Shown: in pieces, positions 7,593 to 14,946 of the stretch | How positions within the stretch are numbered: the first letter of the stretch is position 1 | Layout: each line of letters starts with the position of its first letter | Source: Candidatus Pacearchaeota archaeon | Lineage (GTDB): Bacteria > Patescibacteriota > Minisyncoccia > Minisyncoccales > Minisyncoccaceae | Direction of reading: 5' to 3' | DNA length: 64,000 bases | Assembly: GCA_035404185.1 (NCBI GenBank) | Contig: DAONGN010000001.1 | Span: 310,001 to 374,000, forward strand | Notes under the pieces: generated by a model | Told to the model about the DNA's origin: nothing | What the model saw: the letters and a program-made list of their open reading frames with translations, nothing else | The model's database searches: none | Made by a program: the position numbers and the translations under genes

Positions 7593-8162
7593 ATGAACAT
7601 AGAATCAGCTAAATTTATAAAAGGTGTCCTTGGCAGTGATAGTTCTCTTGAGAGCAACACTCCTCAAGTCGCTTTTATTGGTCGTTCAAACTCAGGCAAA
7701 TCTAGTGTTATTAATTCTTTAGTTAATCAAAATAATTTAGCAACAACTAGTTCTTTTCCTGGGCGTACGCAAAAGATTAATTTATTTTTAATTAACGATT
7801 CTTTGTATTTTGTTGATTTGCCAGGATATGGCTATGCTAAAGTTCCAGACAAACTAAAAAATGTTCTTAAAGACATGGTTAATTGGTATTTTTTTGTTTC
7901 TAACTATGAACAAAAAAAGATTGTCTTAATAATTGATGCTAACGTTGGTCCGACTAAAGATGACTTAGAAATGCTTTATGCTCTAGAAGATTATAGAAAA
8001 GATATTATTGTTGTGGCGAATAAGATAGATAAGATAAAAAAGACAAGATATGAAGAACAGTTCAAAACCATAAAAGAACTTATTGGAAATCATAAGATTA
8101 TTCCTTATTCAGCTAAGAAGAAAATAGGAGTTAAAGAATTATTAAATGAAATTTTTAATTAA
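7593..8162 (+). CDS. engB: Ribosome-biogenesis GTPase EngB (YsxC/YihA)
   Basis: 190 residues. G1 is GRSNSGKSS (about residues 31-39), G2 lies in FPGRTQKIN, G3 is DLPGYGYAKV, G4 is ANKIDK and G5 is YSAKK. This is the normal length and layout for the GTPase that helps assemble the large ribosomal subunit. I chose ATG 7593 because the frame's earlier TTG (7575) lies inside the preceding terminator's T run. No Shine-Dalgarno site is visible. Confidence 0.93.
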   Translation: MNIESAKFIKGVLGSDSSLESNTPQVAFIGRSNSGKSSVINSLVNQNNLATTSSFPGRTQKINLFLINDSLYFVDLPGYGYAKVPDKLKNVLKDMVNWYFFVSNYEQKKIVLIIDANVGPTKDDLEMLYALEDYRKDIIVVANKIDKIKKTRYEEQFKTIKELIGNHKIIPYSAKKKIGVKELLNEIFN

Positions 8163-8179
8163 ATATAATTTAAATAAAT

Positions 8180-8866
8180 ATGGAAAATAATAATAAAATA
8201 AAAATAGAAAAGAATGGTCCATACTGCGTTCCTAGTAATATACCGTTAGAGAAAGAATTTGTTGTTCCCGACGAGAACAATGATCCTTTAAATTGGAAGA
8301 AAGAAGAAAAGTATTTGACAAAGGGAGAATATTATCTTTGTCGTTGTGGAAAATCAAGAAATAAACCTTTTTGTGACCATACCCATCAAAAAGTAAAATT
8401 TGATGGAACAGAAACGGCAAGCAAAGAAAGTTATGAAAAGCAGGCTGAGAAAAATTTTGGTCCAGGAATGGACTTAATAGATGCGCCTAGTTTGTGTTCC
8501 CGAGCTAGATTTTGTCATCGACAAGGAGGAACCTGGGACTTAACAATGAAATCTAATGATCCTGAAGCAAAGAAGACTGCTATTGAAGAGGCTTGTAATT
8601 GTCCTTCTGGAAGATTGACCGCAATTGATAAAAAAACAGGCAAACCAATTGAGCCAGAATTTATTCCCTCAATTAGTGTTACTGAAGATATTCCAGCGAA
8701 AGTAAGTGGACCTTTGTGGATCAAGGGAGAGATTAAAATAGAATCTTCTGATGGTTCAATGTATGAAACTAGAAATAGACAAACAATTTGTCGTTGTGGA
8801 AAGTCTTGCAACAAACCTTTTTGTGATGGAAGTCATATAGATATTAAGTTTGATGATAAACAATAG
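8180..8866 (+). CDS. CDGSH iron-sulfur protein with two CDGSH motifs
   Basis: 228 residues. The first CDGSH-type motif is CRCGKSRNKPFCDHTH (about 54-69) and the second is CRCGKSCNKPFCDGSH (about 204-219). Between them lies a Cys-rich segment (LCSRARFC, later EEACNCPSGRL) typical of the divergent 4Fe-4S domain found in this family. The first motif has THT-like DHTH in place of DGSH but keeps the His ligand. Such proteins carry 2Fe-2S clusters with three Cys and one His and are thought to move electrons or clusters. It precedes a rubrerythrin gene, which fits a redox or oxygen-stress role. Confidence 0.85.
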   Translation: MENNNKIKIEKNGPYCVPSNIPLEKEFVVPDENNDPLNWKKEEKYLTKGEYYLCRCGKSRNKPFCDHTHQKVKFDGTETASKESYEKQAEKNFGPGMDLIDAPSLCSRARFCHRQGGTWDLTMKSNDPEAKKTAIEEACNCPSGRLTAIDKKTGKPIEPEFIPSISVTEDIPAKVSGPLWIKGEIKIESSDGSMYETRNRQTICRCGKSCNKPFCDGSHIDIKFDDKQ

Positions 8867-8881
8867 CGCGATTTACATAAT

Positions 8882-8905
8882 AGGGGGTATATATTACCCT
8901 TTTTG
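8882..8905 (+). terminator. Intrinsic terminator
   Basis: GGGGGTA and TACCC around an AT loop, then TTTTT, 15 bases behind the CDGSH gene. Confidence 0.65.
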
Positions 8906-8919
8906 TTTGTAGTGTTATT

Positions 8920-8928
8920 TGATATAAT
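8920..8928 (+). promoter_or_regulatory. Extended -10 promoter TGATATAAT
   Basis: It lies 15 bases behind the terminator T run and 27 bases before the rubrerythrin ATG. Confidence 0.65.
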
Positions 8929-8955
8929 TATAATATATTAATAATACATAATAAT

Positions 8956-9513
8956 ATGAAAAAAACATTTGAAAATTTGTTAAAAGCTATTGCAGGAGAA
9001 TCAATGGCTAGAAATAAATATACATATTTTGCAGAGATTGCCATGAAAGAAAATTTGGTTTGGGTAGCTAAGGTTTTTGAAGAAACAGCTGACAATGAAA
9101 GAGCTCACGCTAAAGAGGAACTAGAAAAGATTAATGAAACAGTGGAAATGAATAATACTTACGATATTCATCCTTTATCAACTACATTAGAGAATCTAAA
9201 GAATGCTGCTAACGGAGAAAAGTACGAATTTGGAACAATGTACCCTGAATTTGCTAAAATAGCTCATGAAGAAAATGAAGAAGAAATAGCTACTTTGTTT
9301 GAAAAAATACAGGAAGTAGAAGGGAAGCATGCTGAAAGATATGATATATTGGCTAATTTGCTAGAAACAGGAAAGATGTTTAAAAGAGACGAAGAGGTTG
9401 AATGGAAATGTTTAAATTGTGGATATATTCATAAAGGAAATAGTGCTCCCGAGAAATGTCCTCTTTGTCAAAAACCTCAAGGATGGTATATGCCATTGAA
9501 AATTGTAAGATAA
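8956..9513 (+). CDS. rbr: Rubrerythrin
   Basis: 185 residues. The N-terminal four-helix domain has the di-iron ligand motifs (AGESMARNKY, then ETADNERAHA; later EFAKIAHEENEEE and EVEGKHAERY). The C-terminal rubredoxin-like domain has CLNCGYIHKG and CPLCQKPQ (about 155-175). It is a full-length peroxide-reducing rubrerythrin of anaerobes and microaerophiles. Its stop TAA overlaps the ATG of the next gene by one base, so the two are probably co-transcribed. Confidence 0.95.
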   Translation: MKKTFENLLKAIAGESMARNKYTYFAEIAMKENLVWVAKVFEETADNERAHAKEELEKINETVEMNNTYDIHPLSTTLENLKNAANGEKYEFGTMYPEFAKIAHEENEEEIATLFEKIQEVEGKHAERYDILANLLETGKMFKRDEEVEWKCLNCGYIHKGNSAPEKCPLCQKPQGWYMPLKIVR

Positions 9514-10442
9514 TGAAAAGTGAAAAAATAATTCCAATATTTTTTGTTTTATTGATATTATCATATATTTTTTTGTTTCAGAGCGACATAATTAAGGCAT
9601 ATAAAAATATATTAGATAAAATTAATCCTTGTCCTACGCCGATTACATATTCAATTGGTCAATTTGATACAGAATTTAATATTACCGAAAAAGAATTTGA
9701 GTCGGCAATTAAGGAGGCTGAAGACATCTGGGAAAAGGCTTCTGGCAGAAATCTTTTTGAGTATTCTTCAGACGGAGAGATGAAAATTAATCTTATCTAT
9801 GATTCTAGGCAAGAGTCGACTTCAAAAATTAGTAATTTAGACAGCAGTTTAAGTAAAGATAATAATTATTATTTATCACTTAAATCACAATACGAATCAT
9901 TAATATCTCAATACAACAAAGATAATCAAGAATTAAATAGTTTGATTTCTTCATACAATCAAAAATCTTCAATTTATGAGAGTAGAGTTGGTTTATGGAA
10001 TAAAAAAAATGGAAGTCAAAATGAATACAATCAGTTGAATCAAGAAAGGCAGGAACTAGAGAGCTCAGCGATAATTATTAAAAATAAGCAAAGTGAAATT
10101 AATGTTGAGGTTTCAAAAATAAATCAGTTAGCTAGCCAATTGAATATATTAGCTAGTAATTTAAATTTAAACATTGAAAAATATAACAATATTGTTCAAT
10201 CTTCTGATCAGGAATTTGAACAGGGCAACTATATTTCTGGTCTTGATTCCAAAGTGATAAATATTTATCAATTCGAAAATAGAGAAAAGCTAGTAAGGGT
10301 TTTAGCTCATGAATTGGGTCATGCTTTAGGAATAAATCACATAGATAACCCAGAAGACATTATGTATGCTTATAATATTGGAAAAAGTGACACCATAACA
10401 GATGTTGATTTGATTGAGTTAAGTAAGGTTTGTCCGGAGTAA
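9513..10442 (+). CDS. Membrane-anchored matrixin-like zinc metalloprotease
   Basis: 309 residues. One N-terminal membrane helix (about 6-25) is followed by a mixed domain, a long Gln/Ser/Asn-rich coiled-coil stretch (about 120-230) and a C-terminal protease end. The latter has the zinc motif LAHELGHALGINH (HExxHxxGxxH, about 263-275) and the later Met turn DIMYAYN. A secreted or outward-facing metzincin is therefore likely. The Cys near residue 40 and the last CPE might pair. I chose ATG 9513 because earlier in-frame starts lie inside the rubrerythrin gene. Confidence 0.85.
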   Translation: MKSEKIIPIFFVLLILSYIFLFQSDIIKAYKNILDKINPCPTPITYSIGQFDTEFNITEKEFESAIKEAEDIWEKASGRNLFEYSSDGEMKINLIYDSRQESTSKISNLDSSLSKDNNYYLSLKSQYESLISQYNKDNQELNSLISSYNQKSSIYESRVGLWNKKNGSQNEYNQLNQERQELESSAIIIKNKQSEINVEVSKINQLASQLNILASNLNLNIEKYNNIVQSSDQEFEQGNYISGLDSKVINIYQFENREKLVRVLAHELGHALGINHIDNPEDIMYAYNIGKSDTITDVDLIELSKVCPE

Positions 10443-10447
10443 ATCAT

Positions 10448-10476
10448 TGACAAAATAGTTAAAATATAATATAGTT
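10448..10476 (+). promoter_or_regulatory. Promoter TTGACA-N17-TATAGT
   Basis: A perfect -35 (10448-10453) and a good -10 (10471-10476) with 17-base spacing. Transcription would start near 10483, giving a leader of about 65 bases that contains the terminator at 10508. Confidence 0.65.
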
Positions 10477-10507
10477 ATATTATTAATAGATATTGAGATA
10501 CGTAAAG

Positions 10508-10541
10508 CGGGTTCTCTGTACTAAGGAGAATTCGTTTTTTT
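10508..10541 (+). terminator. Intrinsic terminator inside the helicase leader
   Basis: 9-bp stem CGGGTTCTC / GAGAATTCG with two G-T pairs, a 9-base loop and seven T residues, ending six bases before ATG 10548. Because a promoter lies upstream, it can act as a regulated attenuator. It might also simply close the protease gene. Confidence 0.7.
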
Positions 10542-10547
10542 AATAAT

Positions 10548-11747
10548 ATGCAAAAAAGAAGATTTAATAGTAATAATAGAAAATTTGGAGATCGTTCCAG
10601 ATTTAGAAAAGAAGGTTTTTCTCAGAAAAAGAGAGGATTTTCGGCTACAAGGATAGATATTTCTAAATTTATTCAGAAAGTAATGCCAGCCGAAGAAGAT
10701 ATCGCTTATAAACCAGAAAACAAGTTTATTGATTTTGAAATAGACAATAGATTAAAAAGTAGCATTGTCCGTAAGGGATATAGTGATCCGACTCCAATTC
10801 AAGACAAAATTATTCCTTTGATCTTAAAAGGAAGAGATGTGGTTGGTATTGCTAATACTGGAACAGGAAAGACAGCTGCTTTTTTAATTCCAGCGATTAA
10901 TAAAACGTTATTAAATAGAAGGAATAAAACAATTATTATTGTTCCGACAAGAGAACTAGCTTTTCAAATAGAGAAGGAATTTAGAGAATTTACGATTGGA
11001 ATGCATTTATTCTCGATGCTTTGTATCGGAGGAACAAGTGTAAGGGATCAATTAAGAAAGGCAAAAATGAACAATGACTTTATTATTGGAACCCCAGGAA
11101 GAATTAAAGATTTAGTCCAAAGAAAAGCATTAAATATGGCTACCTTCCAAACAATAGTTTTAGATGAAGCAGATAGAATGCTTGATATGGGTTTTGTTGA
11201 AGATATGAGATTTTTAATGGCTCAGATGCCAGAACAGAAACAGTCCTTACTTTTTTCAGCAACTATTCCTGATGAAATAGAAAAACTATCTAGACAATTT
11301 TTAAGAAATCCAGAAAAAGTTTCAGTTAAAACAAAAGAATCTTCAACCAATGTTAATCAAGATATTGTTAAGGTTGGAGATCCAGCTAAGAAGCTAGATG
11401 TTCTTTGTGATCTTTTAGGTAAAAAAGAATTTACTAGAGTGCTTGTTTTTGGAAAGACGAAACATGGAGTAGAAAAACTTTCTAAGTCTTTAGTTCAAAG
11501 AGGATTTAAGGCTGAATCAATACATGGAGATAAAAATCAATCAAAAAGAAAAAGAGCTGTCGATTTCTTTAAAACAGGGATAGTGAAGATTTTAGTTGCA
11601 ACCGATGTCGCAGCTAGAGGACTAGATATTGATAATGTTAGTCACGTTATTAATTATGATATTCCTGCAACTTACGATGATTACGTTCACAGAATAGGAA
11701 GAACTGGGAGAGGAAAGAGAAAGGGAGAAGCACTAACATTTATCTAA
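10548..11747 (+). CDS. DEAD-box RNA helicase
   Basis: 399 residues. A basic Arg/Lys-rich N-terminus (1-40) is followed by the Q motif PTPIQ, motif I ANTGTGKT (about 103-110), PTRELA, TPGR, DEAD, SAT, and motifs V and VI ending in HRIGRTGRGKRKGEA. It stops soon after motif VI, so there is no C-terminal extension. It resembles RhlE-type helicases that unwind RNA in ribosome assembly or mRNA turnover. The terminator just before the start codon suggests control by read-through. Confidence 0.93.
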   Translation: MQKRRFNSNNRKFGDRSRFRKEGFSQKKRGFSATRIDISKFIQKVMPAEEDIAYKPENKFIDFEIDNRLKSSIVRKGYSDPTPIQDKIIPLILKGRDVVGIANTGTGKTAAFLIPAINKTLLNRRNKTIIIVPTRELAFQIEKEFREFTIGMHLFSMLCIGGTSVRDQLRKAKMNNDFIIGTPGRIKDLVQRKALNMATFQTIVLDEADRMLDMGFVEDMRFLMAQMPEQKQSLLFSATIPDEIEKLSRQFLRNPEKVSVKTKESSTNVNQDIVKVGDPAKKLDVLCDLLGKKEFTRVLVFGKTKHGVEKLSKSLVQRGFKAESIHGDKNQSKRKRAVDFFKTGIVKILVATDVAARGLDIDNVSHVINYDIPATYDDYVHRIGRTGRGKRKGEALTFI

Positions 11748-11824
11748 ACGAAATAAAAAAGGCTAGAAGTTGTATTTATATTTAGAGGACCTCTAAAAAT
11801 AATAATAAATATAAATAACAATAT

Positions 11825-12214
11825 ATGAATAAACGACAACTTTTATTGTTGTCAGCAGTTTCAGCCTTAATTGTTTCTGGGTTTGGAGTGATAAATGCAT
11901 TTGCATCTGATTCAACTAGTATTTCAAACAAGATTCAGGAACTTCAAAACAGATTTGGAATAACGTTGACTGATGAGCAAAAAAATCAAATCCAAACAAA
12001 GCAAACTGAAATGGAAACCCAAAGAGCTACAGAGCTAGCTAAATGGGAAGCCATGGATCTTGCAACTTGGAAACAACAGCAAATAGACAAAATTAACGCA
12101 ACAACCCAAGAAGAGTTTGATAAGATAAAAACAAGGCAAGTCGACATGCTTAAAAACGGAAAAGGTTTTGGGCCGGGACTTGGTGGTGAAAGAATGGAAA
12201 AGCCAGCTGAATAA
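11825..12214 (+). CDS. Small exported helical protein (DUF2680-like)
   Basis: 129 residues. A signal peptide (about 1-27, ending AFASD) is followed by a helical domain with GITLTDEQKNQIQTKQTEME and repeated short helices, and a Gly-rich tail. The pattern recalls DUF2680 or other small periplasm-type helix proteins of unknown role. It may stay attached through the uncleaved signal. The stop codon lies inside the terminator hairpin at 12197-12225. Confidence 0.7.
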   Translation: MNKRQLLLLSAVSALIVSGFGVINAFASDSTSISNKIQELQNRFGITLTDEQKNQIQTKQTEMETQRATELAKWEAMDLATWKQQQIDKINATTQEEFDKIKTRQVDMLKNGKGFGPGLGGERMEKPAE

Positions 12215-12225
12215 GCTGGTTTTCC
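12197..12225 (+). terminator. Intrinsic terminator overlapping the stop codon
   Basis: Stem around CCAGCT / AGCTGG extended by A-T pairs. TAA (12212-12214) sits at the edge of the loop, and TTTT follows the right arm. Confidence 0.7.
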
Positions 12226-12250
12226 TTATATTATATTTAATAAAGCCTAA

Positions 12251-12275
12251 GGTTCGAATCCTATCACCCGAGCAA
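12251..12275 (+). repeat. Boundary repeat with canonical T-arm core
   Basis: GGTTCGAATCC is the standard tRNA T-arm core, and TATCACCCGAGCA follows in the place of an acceptor end. No matching 5' acceptor half is found upstream, so it is a fragment or mimic. CCTATCAC here (12260-12267) is perfectly complementary to GTGATAGG at 12316-12323, so the pair could fold around the inner terminator. Confidence 0.7.
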
Positions 12276-12279
12276 ATTT

Positions 12280-12307
12280 AAAAAGCCTTTATTCATAAGG
12301 CTTTTTA
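12280..12307 (+). terminator. Intrinsic terminator
   Basis: 10-bp perfect stem AAAAAGCCTT / AAGGCTTTTT with a 7-base loop. The same hairpin type recurs at 14122. Confidence 0.85.
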
Positions 12308-12313
12308 TTATAA

Positions 12314-12335
12314 CCGTGATAGGGCTTTGGAACTT
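12314..12335 (+). repeat. Distal arm of the boundary module
   Basis: CCGTGATAGGGC then TTTGGAACTT. It recurs with one difference at 14152-14173 and is an imperfect inverted copy of the repeat at 12251. Confidence 0.7.
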
Positions 12336-12337
12336 GT

Positions 12338-12366
12338 TTGACATTTAATTTTTTGTATTGTATAAA
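12338..12366 (+). promoter_or_regulatory. Consensus promoter TTGACA-N17-TATAAA
   Basis: A perfect -35 and near-perfect -10 with 17-base spacing, 26 bases before ATG 12393. It is one of the clearest housekeeping-type promoters in the window. Confidence 0.8.
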
Positions 12367-12392
12367 AATCATACCCAAGGAGGTTGGGAGAA

Positions 12393-12776
12393 ATGGAATT
12401 TCAAGCTGTAAGAGATTCAGAAAATGCCATCATTGGCTTTGATCTCCGATCCAATTGCTATACCGAAGAAGATTTCTTCATAAGGAATCTTCCAGGCAAT
12501 CTGGCAAAGGGACTGGCCAGCATTAAGGTTATTAATGACGAATTGGTTATTAATAACGCAAGAGAGGGAATCCAGTCTTTTAAAGTATGGTCCGACGAAC
12601 TGGGTATCATTAATGAGTACCTTGAAAGCGATGATACTATGCCCGGTATCGATCTTGGTGGTTTCGGCCTCAGAGCGGCTTTTATCCGCTTTGAGAATGA
12701 ACCTGTAAGGCAGAAAAGTATCGTGGGCTACAAAGGTCCAAAGGAAAACGGAGGCGTGGTTGATAACTGCGCCTAA
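12393..12776 (+). CDS. Orphan protein of unknown function
   Basis: 127 residues, acidic, with no signal peptide or membrane segment. It looks like an alternating strand and helix fold. A strong Shine-Dalgarno AAGGAGG (12377-12383) lies nine bases before ATG 12393, which is rare in this window and decides the start. An in-frame TTG at 12384 is less likely. Codons are visibly richer in G and C than in the neighbours. With its consensus promoter and position between boundary modules, this looks acquired. I do not recognise the protein. Confidence 0.7.
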   Translation: MEFQAVRDSENAIIGFDLRSNCYTEEDFFIRNLPGNLAKGLASIKVINDELVINNAREGIQSFKVWSDELGIINEYLESDDTMPGIDLGGFGLRAAFIRFENEPVRQKSIVGYKGPKENGGVVDNCA

Positions 12777-12810
12777 TTTTTTATTAAAAACATATTTTTC
12801 GTCAAAAAAG

Positions 12811-12837
12811 TTCCAAGTTCGTCCCACTTACCGAGCA
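12811..12837 (+). repeat. Boundary repeat, tRNA-3'-end-like
   Basis: GTTCCAAGTTCGTCCCACTT then ACCGAGCA. It is nearly the same as the copy at 2829 and is followed by the same terminator core and TGATATAAT. Confidence 0.75.
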
Positions 12838-12845
12838 AAATTAAG

Positions 12846-12866
12846 ACCGACTTCCAGTCGGTTTTT
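12846..12866 (+). terminator. Intrinsic terminator
   Basis: ACCGAC / GTCGGT stem with a 5-base loop and T run, a variant of the hairpin at 2396. Confidence 0.8.
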
Positions 12867-12871
12867 GGTTA

Positions 12872-12880
12872 TGATATAAT
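12872..12880 (+). promoter_or_regulatory. Extended -10 promoter TGATATAAT
   Basis: It follows the terminator within six bases and lies 27 bases before ATG 12908. Confidence 0.65.
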
Positions 12881-12907
12881 GATTTTAATATTGATAAATT
12901 ACTAAAA

Positions 12908-14077
12908 ATGTTTAATCCAGAATCAGGGCCAAATGAAGAAAATTTAGATCAAAGTAAGAGTGACGATGGAATTGATATTATCGAAAGCTCTTCTGTTGCA
13001 GAAGAAGAAATTAGTACTAAACTTCAAGACAATGGTTCTTCTAAAGAAAAGGCTGATGAAATAGCTAAAAAGGTAATAGAAAAAAATAATTACAATGCTG
13101 TAATTTATCCAGAAGATTCTATCCAAAGAAAATTTAATAATAGAAATCAACTGCTTTGCTTAAAGGATATAGGCTTAACTAGTAGTCAAGAGCTAGAAAT
13201 TTTAAACAAATTGAATTTAGATATTGAAAGTAGTTTTAATAAAACAATTGACGAAATAGTTAGTATCACCAATAAAGATCCTAAAGACATTAAAAACGAG
13301 ATTGATGGGATAATAACAGAGAATAAAATTGAGAATTTGAGCGAAGCTAAGGAATTAATAACTTCTGGAATTGTAATTAGGGGTTTTGAAAATTCAAAAG
13401 ATATCCCGCCGATGTCAGCTAATTTTATTAAAGATTTTTTGAACAATACTTTTCCTAAGGATTTTCTTAAAAATAATGGGATAAGTCGAATACTAAAGAG
13501 CCAAAATTATTATTATAATAAAAATTCTTTTATCGAAACCGCAAAAGATAGAGATTCATACTTAAAAGAAGAAATGGAATTGGAAGGAGTTGATAGCTTT
13601 GAGAAGCTTAAACATATATATAAAATCAGAGCTAAAGTTGGAGGGGATAATTATAAAGAAACTATACGTTTAGGTAATTTTGAATTTGATAATCCATCCA
13701 TTCTCGACCACATTAAAAGCTTAAAAATTGAATCAGAAGACAAACAAAACATTTTATATGTTTTAGGAACTATTGCTCATGAAATTGCTCATAAATACGA
13801 AAAGCAAATTAATTTAGAAGAATATCAAAGCCTAATTAAAGAAGAAAATAAGGCTGTCAGCGAATACGTTAATAATCATATAAAATTATATGGCAGCAAT
13901 AAAGAAACGATTACTACCGAAGATTTTGCTGAAACAATCCGAATTTATGTGACTAACCCAAAATATCTTAAAGAGAATTATCCTTTAAGGTTTAGTTTTG
14001 TCGATAATTTATCAATAGTGAAGGCAGGGGGAGCTTTATCTCAGGTATTTCCTGGTCAATTTTCATCTGATTACTAA
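12908..14077 (+). CDS. Unknown protein with HExxH zinc-peptidase motif
   Basis: 389 residues, soluble and very rich in Lys, Glu, Ile and Asn. The N-terminal half is helical and acidic. The motif GTIAHEIAHKYEKQ (about 290-303) gives a possible HExxH zinc site with the catalytic Glu, and DFAETIRIYVTNP (about 340-352) may supply a third ligand. No signal peptide is seen, so the target may be internal, or it may be released by other means. I cannot place it in a peptidase family. It stands alone between two boundary modules. Confidence 0.65.
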   Translation: MFNPESGPNEENLDQSKSDDGIDIIESSSVAEEEISTKLQDNGSSKEKADEIAKKVIEKNNYNAVIYPEDSIQRKFNNRNQLLCLKDIGLTSSQELEILNKLNLDIESSFNKTIDEIVSITNKDPKDIKNEIDGIITENKIENLSEAKELITSGIVIRGFENSKDIPPMSANFIKDFLNNTFPKDFLKNNGISRILKSQNYYYNKNSFIETAKDRDSYLKEEMELEGVDSFEKLKHIYKIRAKVGGDNYKETIRLGNFEFDNPSILDHIKSLKIESEDKQNILYVLGTIAHEIAHKYEKQINLEEYQSLIKEENKAVSEYVNNHIKLYGSNKETITTEDFAETIRIYVTNPKYLKENYPLRFSFVDNLSIVKAGGALSQVFPGQFSSDY

Positions 14078-14084
14078 TTAAAAA

Positions 14085-14113
14085 GGTTCCAAGTTCGTTC
14101 CATCTCCCGAGCA
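14085..14113 (+). repeat. Boundary repeat, tRNA-3'-end-like
   Basis: GGTTCCAAGTTCGTTCC then ATCTCCCGAGCA. It is followed by the AAGCCTT terminator and the distal arm, as at 12251-12335. Confidence 0.8.
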
Positions 14114-14121
14114 AATTTAGG

Positions 14122-14146
14122 AAGCCTTTATTTATAAGGCTTTTTA
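14122..14146 (+). terminator. Intrinsic terminator
   Basis: AAGCCTT / AAGGCTT stem with a short AT loop and T run. Confidence 0.8.
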
Positions 14147-14151
14147 TAATA

Positions 14152-14173
14152 CCGTGATATGGCTTTGGAACTT
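14152..14173 (+). repeat. Distal arm of the boundary module
   Basis: CCGTGATATGGC then TTTGGAACTT, 21 of 22 bases the same as 12314-12335. TTTGGAAC is the inverse of GTTCCAA in the repeat at 14085. Confidence 0.7.
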
Positions 14174-14192
14174 TTGTTACTTTTTTGTTTTG

Positions 14193-14201
14193 TGATATAA
14201 T
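14193..14201 (+). promoter_or_regulatory. Extended -10 promoter TGATATAAT, leaderless spacing
   Basis: TATAAT (14196-14201), six bases (CAAAAC), ATG 14208. Confidence 0.7.
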
Positions 14202-14207
14202 CAAAAC

Positions 14208-14822
14208 ATGGAATTAATAATACAAATTTTTAGTGTCTTAATTCTAGGCATTATTGGAGGTTCTGTTCCAGGGCCAATAATGGCAGCTGCTTTTACTGAA
14301 TCAATAAGAAGAGGCTTTGCTAAAAGTTTATTGGTAATTTTAAGAGCTTTTATTGCCGAATCAATAGTGGCAATATTTATATTAACTTTGTTCTTTTCTT
14401 TTAGCATTCCTCAATCTATTTTCTATGCAATTTCATTTGCCGGAGCTATCATGTTGTTTTATCTTGCTCTGCAAGTTTGGAAGATAAATAAAATTGGCGA
14501 AGGGGAGGGAGAGATATTCTCTTTTTGGAAGATACTCATTTTAACAATATTAAATGGTTCATTTTGGATTTTCTGGATTACCATATGTGTTCCTCAAGCT
14601 TTCTTATTAAAAGAACAAATTCCTCAGGGTCATATTCTATTCTTGTTATTATTTGAATTAGGATGGATTATTGCAACAGTGTCTTGGACGTTCATTTTTT
14701 CTCGTTTTAGAAACTTTTTAACTAAAGAAAGGGTTATTCCAATTGTTTTTAAGATTTTTTCATTGATTCTTGCGTATTTTGCTATTAGCTTATTAATTGA
14801 GGGTTTTAAATTTTTTGTTTAA
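14208..14822 (+). CDS. LysE/RhtB-family exporter
   Basis: 204 residues with six membrane helices. The N-terminus GGSVPGPIMAAAFTESIRRGF (about residues 17-37) matches the LysE family start, where a conserved Pro-Gly-Pro and a following helix line the path. FYLALQVWKINK marks the third helix. Family members export amino acids or related small molecules. The substrate is unknown. It is a single-gene unit between boundary modules and is probably leaderless. Confidence 0.8.
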   Translation: MELIIQIFSVLILGIIGGSVPGPIMAAAFTESIRRGFAKSLLVILRAFIAESIVAIFILTLFFSFSIPQSIFYAISFAGAIMLFYLALQVWKINKIGEGEGEIFSFWKILILTILNGSFWIFWITICVPQAFLLKEQIPQGHILFLLLFELGWIIATVSWTFIFSRFRNFLTKERVIPIVFKIFSLILAYFAISLLIEGFKFFV

Positions 14823-14857
14823 GATTTATTAATATTGAAAATTCTTGGCCTAAAAAG

Positions 14858-14886
14858 GTTCCAAGTTCGTTCCACCTCCCGAGCAA
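14858..14886 (+). repeat. Boundary repeat, tRNA-3'-end-like
   Basis: GGTTCCAAGTTCGTTCC then ACCTCCCGAGCA. It is the best representative of the family together with 16265. Confidence 0.85.
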
Positions 14887-14893
14887 AATTAAG

Positions 14894-14912
14894 ACCGACT
14901 CTTGTCGGTTTT
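14894..14912 (+). terminator. Intrinsic terminator
   Basis: ACCGAC / GTCGGT stem, four-base loop, T run. Confidence 0.8.
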
Positions 14913-14934
14913 TGCTTTATTTAAATATATCTTT

Positions 14935-14940
14935 TATAAT
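14935..14940 (+). promoter_or_regulatory. -10 box TATAAT, leaderless spacing
   Basis: TATAAT, six bases (AGAACC), ATG 14947. It rules out the frame's earlier start at 14902, which would lie in the terminator. Confidence 0.65.
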
Positions 14941-14946
14941 AGAACC

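Noticed and set aside
12241-12275. A functional tRNA gene ending at the GGTTCGAATCC core
   Set aside because: The upstream 75 bases are the end of a coding region and its terminator. There is no D arm, anticodon arm or matching 5' acceptor half.
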